Shown: piece after piece, positions 5,714-13,054 of the stretch
Position numbering within the stretch: the stretch's first letter is position 1
How the letters are laid out: the number at the start of each line of letters is the position of its first letter
NCBI GenBank assembly: GCA_964539395.1
Contig: CAZIIU010000048.1
Span: 1-21,505 of the forward strand
From: M55B112 sp964539395
Lineage (GTDB): Bacteria; Bacteroidota; Bacteroidia; Bacteroidales; GCA-2748055
Direction: 5' to 3'
Length of the DNA stretch: 21,505 bases
The notes under the pieces: generated by a model
The model's database searches: none
What the model was told of the DNA's origin: nothing
Seen by the model: only the letters and a program-made list of their open reading frames with translations
Translations under genes and position numbers: made by a program

Positions 5714-6202
5714 ATGGATGCATGTATAGCACATATTGGACATCACAAGGTAGAGTGGGTTGAAGAAATCAGTCTTGCGACGGCAGCTTATGCGACAGGC
5801 GATGTGATTGGCGGGCGCATTGATATGCTCCAGATGTCATATAAAGATGAATCATGGGTATTAGAATCAATCGAAGCATATCAACAGGCTGACACGTTAC
5901 AAACATTGGACATTATGGTGCATATCTACGACAGTGAGCCTACCGATATACTTGATGGAGTCGCATTTGTGCCTTATTCAAATGTCGTACATCAGCACAA
6001 TGAATCTTTGACATCATTCAGCAAAATCAGCGAATCGGCATCAACACCGATGTTAAGCAAAAGTGAGGCAATAAACATCCGCAAATTCATCAATACAGAC
6101 ACGGCGGGTAATAATTACGCTTACATCGAGGCAAAAAATAATCCGACATTTGTATCCGACAGTAAATTATATATCAGATTTAAAGGGTGGCGCAATCAAT
6201 AG
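5714..6202 (+). CDS. Phage virion protein of the beta-rich decoration type
   Basis: A 162-residue protein starting directly after the previous stop codon. It shows TAAYATGDVIGGRIDML near residue 25, then WVLESIEAYQQADTLQTLDI, HIYDSEPTDILDGVAF, and a C-terminal YIEAKNNPTF, KLYIRFKGW. This order (Y-x-x-G-D-V-I-G, a conserved S-I/V strand, an aliphatic strand with D/N-x-x-P, and a final L-Y-I/V strand) is a pattern I know from uncharacterised structural proteins of many tailed phages, usually near capsid or neck genes. The likely role is a capsid or fiber decoration. It ends 53 bases inside the large terminase frame as annotated. Confidence 0.6.
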   Translation: MDACIAHIGHHKVEWVEEISLATAAYATGDVIGGRIDMLQMSYKDESWVLESIEAYQQADTLQTLDIMVHIYDSEPTDILDGVAFVPYSNVVHQHNESLTSFSKISESASTPMLSKSEAINIRKFINTDTAGNNYAYIEAKNNPTFVSDSKLYIRFKGWRNQ

Positions 6203-7418
6203 TTACACACCTACACCGTGCCAATCACAGGTTATTGCTGACGACAGCAGGTACATATCTTTGTTTGCAGGTCGGCGATTTGGCAAAACTTATTGTGGGC
6301 GTGCGAAGGCAGATATATATTTGCGAGCGGCAAAAAAAAATATGGTCAAGTACGCAGCCCCGACGCAAACGGCGGCTAAACGTATCTTTTGGCGGGAATT
6401 CAGAGAATCATTGCCTGAAAGAATAATCATGCATGAATCATTGAGTTACCCGATGAGCCTGACATTATGCAACGGTTCTGAATTAAGTTTGCACGGCGGC
6501 AAGGTCGCATCACATCGTGGTGAAGGGTTTCATTATGTTATATTGGATGAATATCAAGACCACGACCCAGAATTATGGGACATTATCAAACCTTCATTAG
6601 CACAAAATCACGGTGGAGCTTTGATAATGGGTACGCCAAAGGGCAGGGCTAACCATGCTTATGATATCGCAATTGATGAGACATTCTCTCATCATAATTA
6701 TACGACATTGCAAGGGGGTTTGGTAGATGAGGAGGAGATAGAAGCGGCACGTAAAACTATGGATATACGAACGTTCAGGCAGGAATTTGAGGCTACATTT
6801 GAAGACAGCATAGGATTGGTATATTATGCTTTTTCAGATAATAACCGTACATCAATAACATTTGACCCGTCTAAAGATATTTATTTGACATGGGATTTTA
6901 ACGTCGGCATGCGCCCGATGTCCTGCATCGCTGTCCAGCAAAGCGGTGAAATCGATTATGCAGTTAAAGAATTTATAAATATGAATTCAAACACAAGGGC
7001 GACATGTGAGAATGTAAAAGAATTTATAGATGCAAATAATTTCAATCAATCTGTGTATGTAACAGGTGATTATGCAGGTGGTACACGTTCATCAAATGCA
7101 TCCCGTACTGATTATGACATAATAGACAGTTATTTTAAGAATTACAAATCTTATGCCCGACGTACAAAGAAAGTAAGACACATACAAGACCGTGTAAACA
7201 CGGTTAACTCACGTTTATGCAGTGCCGACGGCAGCAGGTATCTATACGTGAATTATGAACAATGCCCCAAAACACGTGAGGACTTATTGCGTGTTGAGTA
7301 CAAAGAAGATGGACGTCAACTGGACGACCGCAACCCAGATAGAACGCATCCATCTGATGCATTGTCCTATTATACTTATAATTATCGTCCTAATTATAAT
7401 GAGCAGCATGTACGATGA
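6150..7418 (+). CDS. terL: Terminase large subunit (ATPase and nuclease)
   Basis: The packaging motor: it cuts phage DNA and drives it through the portal using ATP. Numbering from TTG 6150, the Walker A motif is GRRFGKT (41-47), Walker B VILDEY (130-135), and the coupling motif GTPKGR (161-166). The C-terminal RNase H-like nuclease shows its acidic residues in TWDFN (D249), TGDYA (D307) and HPSDALSY (D403). Length is normal for the family. The start is odd: there is no in-frame ATG or GTG ahead of Walker A. The only conventional option is TTG 6150, while homologous N-termini usually begin close to YTPTPCQ (residue 19). An ATC at 6195 with AAAGGG at 6182-6187 just before it is the best-placed alternative. 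The gene ends in an ATGA overlap with the portal gene. Confidence 0.92.
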   Translation: MYPTVNYISDLKGGAINSYTPTPCQSQVIADDSRYISLFAGRRFGKTYCGRAKADIYLRAAKKNMVKYAAPTQTAAKRIFWREFRESLPERIIMHESLSYPMSLTLCNGSELSLHGGKVASHRGEGFHYVILDEYQDHDPELWDIIKPSLAQNHGGALIMGTPKGRANHAYDIAIDETFSHHNYTTLQGGLVDEEEIEAARKTMDIRTFRQEFEATFEDSIGLVYYAFSDNNRTSITFDPSKDIYLTWDFNVGMRPMSCIAVQQSGEIDYAVKEFINMNSNTRATCENVKEFIDANNFNQSVYVTGDYAGGTRSSNASRTDYDIIDSYFKNYKSYARRTKKVRHIQDRVNTVNSRLCSADGSRYLYVNYEQCPKTREDLLRVEYKEDGRQLDDRNPDRTHPSDALSYYTYNYRPNYNEQHVR

Positions 7419-8869
7419 AAAAAGAAGATACATATTACGAGCGAATGAGAACATTGGATTCGACGTCAAACATATATAATGCAGCTTTTGGGCAGGAAAC
7501 AGCTGCGATATGGTCAGGCACGCCATTTGAGGCCGAGAATGAGGACATTAATTACGCACGTGCGCTGACCGCATGGGTACGCAATGACCCGGGCGGCGAA
7601 TCTGACCGCAAAGAATTATTGTACTATTATTGCAGCAAGGTAATGGCAACGGATGAAGCTGACGACCCATTAAATAAATACCGCAAAATATTACCATCTG
7701 ACAATTCAATTATAATGCGTGCATTGCGTAATCTGTGCATCGCCTATAATGAAGCGCCAGTCAGGCATTTTAAACGCAACGGCGAGCCGTACAAATTAAG
7801 TAATACATTGCACAATGTAATCAATACCACAGGCTATGACAGAGCAATGCAGCGTAATTATCGCCTTGCGAAGTTATGTAATGAAGTTCTTGTACGTCCA
7901 AAAGTAGTTGGCAACCGCATTGTCCATAAAACGTTAAGCCCAGAATTATACCGTTGTGCTTACAGTGATGATACATTGACAGAAGTTTGGATACCGCATC
8001 AGCGAACAGTTGGCGGCCGTTTAGAATGGCATTACGGAGTATGGACAATTGATGATTATAGGGTGTTGAATCGTTATTTAGTTGATGCAACACCACCGAT
8101 TGCAAATAATTATGGTCGCATACCGTATGAATTTTTGACAATGGACGAATCTTCAATTTACGGCGGGTCATTGTGGGAATTATGCAGTGCAGTATTGCAA
8201 TGTAACAGATTAACTTTCAGTGCTGAAGAAAATATATTGTACAACGGATTTGCAGTTTGGATGTTTACGAATTTCGATATTAAAGGCAAATTAAAAGTCA
8301 CTCCTGGACGTGCATTTATCGCTGAGGATGTAAGAGTGGGCGAAGGCGAGTTAATGCCCCCTGCAATTGAGACGGCGCAGCCAATGGCACAATATATAGA
8401 GATTGACCAATATAAAAATGACCTTGTCAAAAATACATTGCGTAATTTAGGGCTGCCCAATTCCGTTATTAATGACACGGCAGGTCTACAAAGTGGGGTT
8501 GCGTTATTAATTGACAGGTTCGAACTGGATGAAATAAGGCGTGAAGACTTGAATGTTTTGAGGCCTTTTGAAGAGCGGTACATTAACTTAATGATAAATC
8601 AATTAAATGTTGACACAGATATAAACCTTGACCAGGATATTCAATTATCAATAGATTACTCGGACATGCAAATGTTTATTGAACCGTCTGAAAAGTTAAA
8701 TCACGGGCTTGAAAGAGCAAAGAACGGTTTAATATCCCCGAAGCAGTTGTATTCATTAATGACAGATGACGATACAATTGAGACAGATGAAGAAGCTGTC
8801 AATATAATATTAACGAACAAGGCATTATGGAAAAAAATGGAGGACACCGATGTACCAAACGATAGCTGA
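7415..8869 (+). CDS. Portal protein
   Basis: The portal forms the ring at one capsid vertex through which DNA enters and leaves. The 484-residue protein directly follows the large terminase in an ATGA overlap and precedes scaffold and capsid genes, the standard place. Supporting features: KYRKILPSDNSIIMRALRNLCIAY (in parts IIMRALRNLCIAY and RHFKRNG), an EVLVRPKVVGNRIVHKTLSP wing-like strand section, GRIPYEFL near residue 235, a long hydrophobic stem/crown region, GLPNSVINDTAGLQSGVALLI typical of Gp6-like portals, and a Q-L-Y-S-L-M-T-DDD C-terminus. No HNH or head-morphogenesis fusion is present. The family resemblance is by pattern and context. Confidence 0.82.
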   Translation: MKKEDTYYERMRTLDSTSNIYNAAFGQETAAIWSGTPFEAENEDINYARALTAWVRNDPGGESDRKELLYYYCSKVMATDEADDPLNKYRKILPSDNSIIMRALRNLCIAYNEAPVRHFKRNGEPYKLSNTLHNVINTTGYDRAMQRNYRLAKLCNEVLVRPKVVGNRIVHKTLSPELYRCAYSDDTLTEVWIPHQRTVGGRLEWHYGVWTIDDYRVLNRYLVDATPPIANNYGRIPYEFLTMDESSIYGGSLWELCSAVLQCNRLTFSAEENILYNGFAVWMFTNFDIKGKLKVTPGRAFIAEDVRVGEGELMPPAIETAQPMAQYIEIDQYKNDLVKNTLRNLGLPNSVINDTAGLQSGVALLIDRFELDEIRREDLNVLRPFEERYINLMINQLNVDTDINLDQDIQLSIDYSDMQMFIEPSEKLNHGLERAKNGLISPKQLYSLMTDDDTIETDEEAVNIILTNKALWKKMEDTDVPNDS

Positions 8870-9008
8870 AGCGAACAATGCACAACAAAAGCAAATAAAA
8901 GCTGACAACGAAGCTCGTGCTCTGCGTGCATTGATAGCATCGCAGCAAAAGGAAATCGAACAATTAAAGGCATTAATTAATAAGGGAAATAAAAATGGCA
9001 GAAAATGA
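8850..9008 (+). CDS. Coiled-coil microprotein between portal and scaffold, 52 aa
   Basis: A 52-codon ORF beginning at ATG 8850 with a strong ribosome site (GGAGG at 8839-8843) and overlapping both neighbours: the last 20 bases of the portal gene and the first 14 of the scaffold gene. The protein is almost wholly helical: many A, Q, K and E residues, with IAEANNAQQKQIKADNEARA and KEIEQLKALINKGN forming heptad-like patterns, and a basic end (KNGRK). Without it there would be a gap of about 125 bases in an otherwise gapless operon. The position suggests a head-assembly helper, for example a small scaffold or portal-associated peptide. I do not recognise a family. Confidence 0.65.
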   Translation: MYQTIAEANNAQQKQIKADNEARALRALIASQQKEIEQLKALINKGNKNGRK

Positions 9009-9534
9009 AGCGTATGAAAGTTGGACATCCGATGATTATGTTAAGAAAATAAAATCATTGAATGACGAAAACGCAGCCCGACGGCTTGCTAACAAAGAAC
9101 TTAGCGATGAAATGCAAAATTTATCGGCCAAATTAGGTGCAATCGAAGAAGAACGTATCAAGAAGGAGCGTTCACATCTCGAACTGGCTGATAAATACAA
9201 AGCAGAACGGGATACATTCAATAAAGATTTGCAGAAAGCGCAAGAAAAATTAACTGCGTATGAAAGCCGTGAAAATGCACGAAAAGAATCAATGTTGAGT
9301 AAATTGCCTGAAAAAGTCAAAGAAACCTTTGCAACGGCAAGCATAGAGCATATCGAAGCTCTCTTAGACGTCATGGCGACAAAGAACCGCACCGGCACGG
9401 GTGATGAACCTGTGCGCCCCGGCAAAGATTGGATGAATCAACCTTTGAAGGACATGTCACAAGAAGATATGCGACGGTTGCAAACTGAAAATCCGGCTTT
9501 ATTTGATAAAAAACTCAATACAGAACAAATTTAA
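8995..9534 (+). CDS. Capsid scaffolding protein
   Basis: A 179-residue, highly charged helical protein directly before the major capsid gene. Residues about 15-105 form a long coiled coil (KKIKSLNDENAARRLANKEL, EEERIKKERSHLELADKYKA, FNKDLQKAQEKLTAYES), followed by a second helical patch (LPEKVKETFATASIEHIEAL), a disordered G/D/P linker and a C-terminal segment rich in M, Q and E. Scaffolds of HK97-fold phages have this make-up and gene position; they fill the procapsid interior and leave or are digested before packaging. No protease domain is fused and no separate prohead protease gene is seen. Ribosome site AAGGGAAA before ATG 8995. Confidence 0.8.
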   Translation: MAENEAYESWTSDDYVKKIKSLNDENAARRLANKELSDEMQNLSAKLGAIEEERIKKERSHLELADKYKAERDTFNKDLQKAQEKLTAYESRENARKESMLSKLPEKVKETFATASIEHIEALLDVMATKNRTGTGDEPVRPGKDWMNQPLKDMSQEDMRRLQTENPALFDKKLNTEQI

Positions 9535-9543
9535 GGTGATAAA

Positions 9544-10509
9544 ATGTCTTTGACAATCATACCTGAACTATGGCGACCGCTAATTCGCAAAGCAATATTG
9601 AACAGCGGCAATTTAATTAAACAAGGCGCAATCAAAATTGATTACGATACGCCCTTGCGTGACGGAGATTCATTGCTCCGAATGGCATATTTAAAAGACA
9701 TCATTACATCAAGTGATGACGATGTCAAAATTACTTCGTCAACTGACGTAACCCCTGAAGTTTTTGACGATTACGCCGAATATGGCGTTGTCATCAGGCG
9801 TGGCAAGGGATGGAAGGTTACAAATATTGAACAGTATGAACGTGGAAAAGATATTATGCGGGAGATGGTACCGCAAATCGGCGAGTACCTCGCAAGTCAA
9901 ATTCAAATGTCTTATAAATCTGTGCTGACAGGAATATTCGACGATACCGCCGGGGTATTAACCGACTCACACCGCTATGTAGTCGGTGGCGCAGAGATAA
10001 TGACATTAACTGAGCTTAGCAAATCAAAGCAACTGCTTGGTGAATATCAATCTGAACTGCAAACATTAATTGTACACAGTGAGGTAGCGTCAAAATTATG
10101 GCAGGACGGATTGATTTTGGAGATACAAGCCCCGCAATTCAAAGACGCACTGGTTACAACTGGTACAATACAGACAGTAGCTGGCCTGCGCATGATCATG
10201 AACGATACAGTCTGCGCCAAGAGCGGTGACTATTATCCATCATATATTATTGGCGGCCAGCCATTATACACTGCATTCCAAAAAGAATTTGACATATACC
10301 CGAATTTCACACCGGCCACTGGTGGCGGTCAGCATGAAGTCTATGTATATCAGCACTACGTACCACACGTAATGGGTGTATCATATACATCGTCAACGAT
10401 GAATCCCGACCGAAGCGGTGCGAACTCACTCGAGACCGCTGGCGCATGGACTAAAGTTGATAAAGACGAAAACATCAAGATTGTACAAATATTATCGAAG
10501 GTGGCATAA
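9544..10509 (+). CDS. Major capsid protein (HK97 fold)
   Basis: A 321-residue protein in the capsid position, after the scaffold, with ribosome site AAGGTGAT before ATG 9544. Residues 1-45 form the N-arm (PELWRPLIRKAILNSGN). Residues 55-100 include the E-loop-like segment with a run of D and T. Residues 110-160 contain the long spine helix (YERGKDIMREMVPQIGEYLA). The P-domain strands follow, with LIVHSEVASKLWQDG and VAGLRMIMNDTVC near residues 180-225, a signature arrangement in HK97-like coat proteins (a V-H-S-x-V turn then G-x-x-V-I/M-x-D). The C-terminus (VYVYQHYVPHVMGVSY) matches the closing beta strands. It shares one base with the next gene. Confidence 0.85.
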   Translation: MSLTIIPELWRPLIRKAILNSGNLIKQGAIKIDYDTPLRDGDSLLRMAYLKDIITSSDDDVKITSSTDVTPEVFDDYAEYGVVIRRGKGWKVTNIEQYERGKDIMREMVPQIGEYLASQIQMSYKSVLTGIFDDTAGVLTDSHRYVVGGAEIMTLTELSKSKQLLGEYQSELQTLIVHSEVASKLWQDGLILEIQAPQFKDALVTTGTIQTVAGLRMIMNDTVCAKSGDYYPSYIIGGQPLYTAFQKEFDIYPNFTPATGGGQHEVYVYQHYVPHVMGVSYTSSTMNPDRSGANSLETAGAWTKVDKDENIKIVQILSKVA

Positions 10510-10946
10510 TGCGAATAACAACAATTATTATTTTTATGACGGCGTTTATCGCATTGTCAGCATTTGTTGGACAATACAAACAAATATCAACCAACGTCGC
10601 ATTTGCAACGGCAACCGCCCGCACCGACACCACATCTACATATTCGCTTGAATATGCAGACAAGGCTGAACTTACCACTTATGCAGTTGGCACTGACAGC
10701 GTTAATATAATTGTGAGAGTTGACGGATATTACGGCGGATTCTGGAAAGAAATAGTCGCCGATACACTTGTATATGGTGATGCAACAGCCAATGCAAAAG
10801 TTATTGGGACAGCAATAAGAGGGTATGGCACTAATCATGCAGCGGGATTCGAGCTAATCCGCTGTCGTAATACAATAGCACCCTTTGCAGTTGCCGACAG
10901 CACAAGTGCAACTACGTACAATCAATACTTGACATTAAAGGAATAA
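10509..10946 (+). CDS. Virion-type protein with an N-terminal signal peptide
   Basis: A 145-residue protein whose start ATG 10509 shares a base with the capsid stop codon. Residues 1-21 (MRITTIIIFMTAFIALSAFVG) have one early arginine, a hydrophobic core and a small-residue end (ALSA at 15-18), as in a secretory signal peptide. The rest is soluble and beta-rich, with T/S/D-rich strands (TTSTYSLEYADKAELTTYAV, VNIIVRVDGYYGGFWKE) and no second span. Its location after the capsid gene is where decoration or head-accessory proteins are encoded. A signal peptide is not expected for a virion protein assembled in the cytoplasm. It may be a membrane-tethered assembly factor, a secreted effector, or a decoration protein with an uncleaved hydrophobic arm. 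I do not recognise the family. Confidence 0.65.
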   Translation: MRITTIIIFMTAFIALSAFVGQYKQISTNVAFATATARTDTTSTYSLEYADKAELTTYAVGTDSVNIIVRVDGYYGGFWKEIVADTLVYGDATANAKVIGTAIRGYGTNHAAGFELIRCRNTIAPFAVADSTSATTYNQYLTLKE

Positions 10947-10950
10947 TCGT

Positions 10951-11337
10951 ATGACATGGTCGGAATATGCTTGCACAGCGGATGATTTGAGGATGAAAGA
11001 GCCGGATTTATTGAAGAATCTGGTTGACATGGATGTAATAGAATTAAATCAGACACAGGCAAAAATTGATGTTTATCACGACCTTGTCCAGGTCTTCGGC
11101 TATGAATCTGAGACGGATGCAACGCTGGAAACATTGCTGGAGACCCACGATGAATTAATGCGGGAAACACTTGCATATCGCCAATTATACTGGTACTTCC
11201 TGCAAAAAGGGACTAACGAAGCGCATATATCACGGCGGAATACATACGGCAAACTTTACAGTGACAAAGTAAAACAATTCCCATCACTAAAGTCAAATTC
11301 AGGTCAGCATACATCAACAAGGACGATGCAGCGATGA
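10951..11337 (+). CDS. Head-tail connector (adaptor-like) protein
   Basis: A 128-residue, largely helical protein (LRMKEPDLLKNLVDMDVIEL, LETLLETHDELMRETLAYRQ), with AAAGGA at 10938-10943 as ribosome site. It sits between capsid-associated and tail-completion genes, the place of the first connector protein that binds the portal ring in siphoviruses. No specific motif identifies a family, so the call is by position and helix content. The basic, low-complexity C-terminus (SLKSNSGQHTSTRTMQR) could contact DNA or a neighbour. It ends in an ATGA overlap with the next gene, which fits neck genes translated together. Confidence 0.5.
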   Translation: MTWSEYACTADDLRMKEPDLLKNLVDMDVIELNQTQAKIDVYHDLVQVFGYESETDATLETLLETHDELMRETLAYRQLYWYFLQKGTNEAHISRRNTYGKLYSDKVKQFPSLKSNSGQHTSTRTMQR

Positions 11338-11852
11338 CTCAGAAGCGATATAAAGGTGAATTAGTAAAGCAAATTCCTGCATTATTCCCGAAGACGGCGA
11401 TGAACAAAGCATCGGCGGCACTTGCAAAAAAAAGTGTTGAGATAATGCAGGAGCGGACAACGGACGGGTATGATATATATGGACGGCGATTTGGTAATTA
11501 TACCAGTGCTTATGCTAAAATTAAGCGCAAAATCACACGTAAAAAGTCATATCTTTATGTTACAGGCAAATTATTTCGTTCAATGAAGGCACGTGTCCGT
11601 AGCAAATCGCAGACTAACAGGATGATAACGCTCAATTGGGATATGTTCATCTCCGGAAGCAAACAAAAATTGATTGCAGAGGGTTTGCAACGCACGACAG
11701 GTCGGAATCAATACAGTTCTTATTCCAAGAAATCATGGAATTTCTTTGGATTGAGCGTGCGAGGCTCACGTGTCGCAAAAGAACGGAACGAATTAAAAAA
11801 TACATTTGCAAAGGTTGCACGTCGGGCAATTGAATCAGCGAGGTTCAAGTGA
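11334..11852 (+). CDS. Neck / virion morphogenesis protein (gpG or HK97 gp10-like)
   Basis: A 172-residue basic protein. The N-terminal helix LVKQIPALFPKTAMNKASAA precedes the motif DGYDIYGRRFGNYTSAYAKI (residues about 44-63), which matches the D-x-x-G-x-x-F/W-x-x-x-x-x-Y-x-x-x-K pattern of phage virion morphogenesis/tail-completion proteins. LYVTGKLFRSMKARV follows (the conserved L-x-x-T-G-x-L-x-x-S step), then QKLIAEGLQRTTGRNQY and FFGLS near the end, which mirror the family's A-x-x-x-x-x-G...R-x-F-x-G-L-S. Such proteins join head and tail. It overlaps both neighbours (ATGA at 11334, GTGA at 11849). Confidence 0.68.
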   Translation: MTQKRYKGELVKQIPALFPKTAMNKASAALAKKSVEIMQERTTDGYDIYGRRFGNYTSAYAKIKRKITRKKSYLYVTGKLFRSMKARVRSKSQTNRMITLNWDMFISGSKQKLIAEGLQRTTGRNQYSSYSKKSWNFFGLSVRGSRVAKERNELKNTFAKVARRAIESARFK

Positions 11853-12292
11853 TTAATTCGACATGGGAAACCCCGATAGATTATTTGATGGCATTGCTGC
11901 ATGAAGAAGTAGCATCAAAGATGGACGGCAATGTCCTAACAATTGTGGACTTGCAATCCGAAGCTGTATCAATTGCAGATTTTTTAGAACAAAGTTTTGA
12001 CGCTTATAATCAATCGGCTTGTGTTGATTTTGATGGGTTCGCACCCGCCGAGATAGCTGAGAATGACGCTATATTGAGTGAAAATGAAATGTATACAATA
12101 TATTTGAATTTACAAGGGACTAAGACCCGCCGCAAATATATATTGGCATTGCGTGATGCAATAAGGAACTACAATGAATTTGAACTCAATGACGAAAGCC
12201 GAAAAGCAATTGACATTATTGATTATCCTAAAACAAGGGTGCAGGATAATTTAAACACATTTGAAATGGTAATAACAATTTATGACGCATAA
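11849..12292 (+). CDS. Tail terminator / tail completion protein
   Basis: A 147-residue protein starting at GTG 11849 in a GTGA overlap. It has an N-terminal helix (PIDYLMALLHEEVASK), a middle region with strands around ENEMYTIYLNLQGTKTRRKY and a closing strand FEMVITIYDA. A small alpha-beta protein placed just after the morphogenesis protein and before the tail tube is the usual place for the protein that caps the tail tube and docks it to the neck. No specific family motif was recognised, so the role is inferred from gene order. The gene ends 11 bases inside the glycosyltransferase gene. Confidence 0.55.
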   Translation: MINSTWETPIDYLMALLHEEVASKMDGNVLTIVDLQSEAVSIADFLEQSFDAYNQSACVDFDGFAPAEIAENDAILSENEMYTIYLNLQGTKTRRKYILALRDAIRNYNEFELNDESRKAIDIIDYPKTRVQDNLNTFEMVITIYDA

Positions 12293-13052
12293 TTATCAAT
12301 ACGACCTGTCCATAATTGTATGTCATCGAGACGGTGATGAAATTATGCTGGAGAGGTGTTTAAAATCAATACCTTCATGGGCGCAAATAATAATTGTAGC
12401 TACGAAGGCGCACAATGTTTTGCATTTAACAATACCGGGAGCGGTTCAAATCCGTGATAAAGCAGAGCGGATAACCAAAGCGGTATATTATCATCCGCCG
12501 GTGTTTGATATACTGTCAAAAGATAATGCTGAAGAAGCAAAACCTTTTGATTTTGCTGCAATGCGGAATGAAGCCCAAAAACTTGCAGCCGGGCGGTGGA
12601 TAATGTTTTTAGACGATGATGAACATCTGGATATTATCCAACATGGAATCTTACGAGACACACTGCGTGAATGGTCTGACAAAGAAATATTTGCAATGCG
12701 AACCCGCAACGTCGGCGTGATACCGTCGCTTGTGGAGAACGGCAAGGCAAAAGCACATTTGACAGAGCAATTAAGGTTGTACCGTAATGACAGCGGGATT
12801 AGATGGGATGTCGCAGGGCATGAGAACATCCAAATAAGCCTGCAAAAAGGCAATAAGGACAAGATAGTTGATACATCAATATTTATTATACACGAAGGAT
12901 ACATTTGCAGTGATGAAGAGCTTCACCGCAAGTTGCACCGGAATATAGCATCAATGCTGTATGATAAAGATTATGTATGGCGGATGCCACATTATTGGCA
13001 ATTAATCAAAAATACATTTAAAGAAATCGAAACAATTGAAAGGAGATTTTAA
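12282..13052 (+). CDS. Family 2 glycosyltransferase
   Basis: A 256-residue GT-A fold enzyme that would transfer a sugar from a nucleotide-sugar donor. Residues 8-16 (DLSIIVCHR) form the first strand. AMRNEAQKLAAGRWIMFLDD (93-112) with DDDEH at 111-115 gives the metal-binding D-x-D. IRWDVAGHENI (173-183) corresponds to the G-x-x-H-E acceptor-site motif, and FIIHEGY (201-207) plus LHRKLHRNI match the I-x-H-x-G-Y...K-x-x-R-N end of this subfamily. All key residues look intact. It lies between the tail-completion and tail-tube genes, with an 11-base overlap upstream and 2 free bases downstream, so it is co-expressed with the structural proteins. The acceptor may be a virion protein or a host surface glycan; nothing in the sequence decides. 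Confidence 0.85.
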   Translation: MTHNYQYDLSIIVCHRDGDEIMLERCLKSIPSWAQIIIVATKAHNVLHLTIPGAVQIRDKAERITKAVYYHPPVFDILSKDNAEEAKPFDFAAMRNEAQKLAAGRWIMFLDDDEHLDIIQHGILRDTLREWSDKEIFAMRTRNVGVIPSLVENGKAKAHLTEQLRLYRNDSGIRWDVAGHENIQISLQKGNKDKIVDTSIFIIHEGYICSDEELHRKLHRNIASMLYDKDYVWRMPHYWQLIKNTFKEIETIERRF

Positions 13053-13054
13053 CA

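Noticed and set aside
6332..6340. A9 run in the large terminase as a slippage site or hidden start before ATG 6342
   Set aside because: A start at 6342 would remove Walker A, and no useful alternative frame follows the run.
8158..8583. A 141-residue minus-strand frame inside the portal gene, and similar ones at 3111-3464, 12491-12904 and 18580-19068
   Set aside because: All are shadows of genes on the + strand with no ribosome site, domain or separate promoter.
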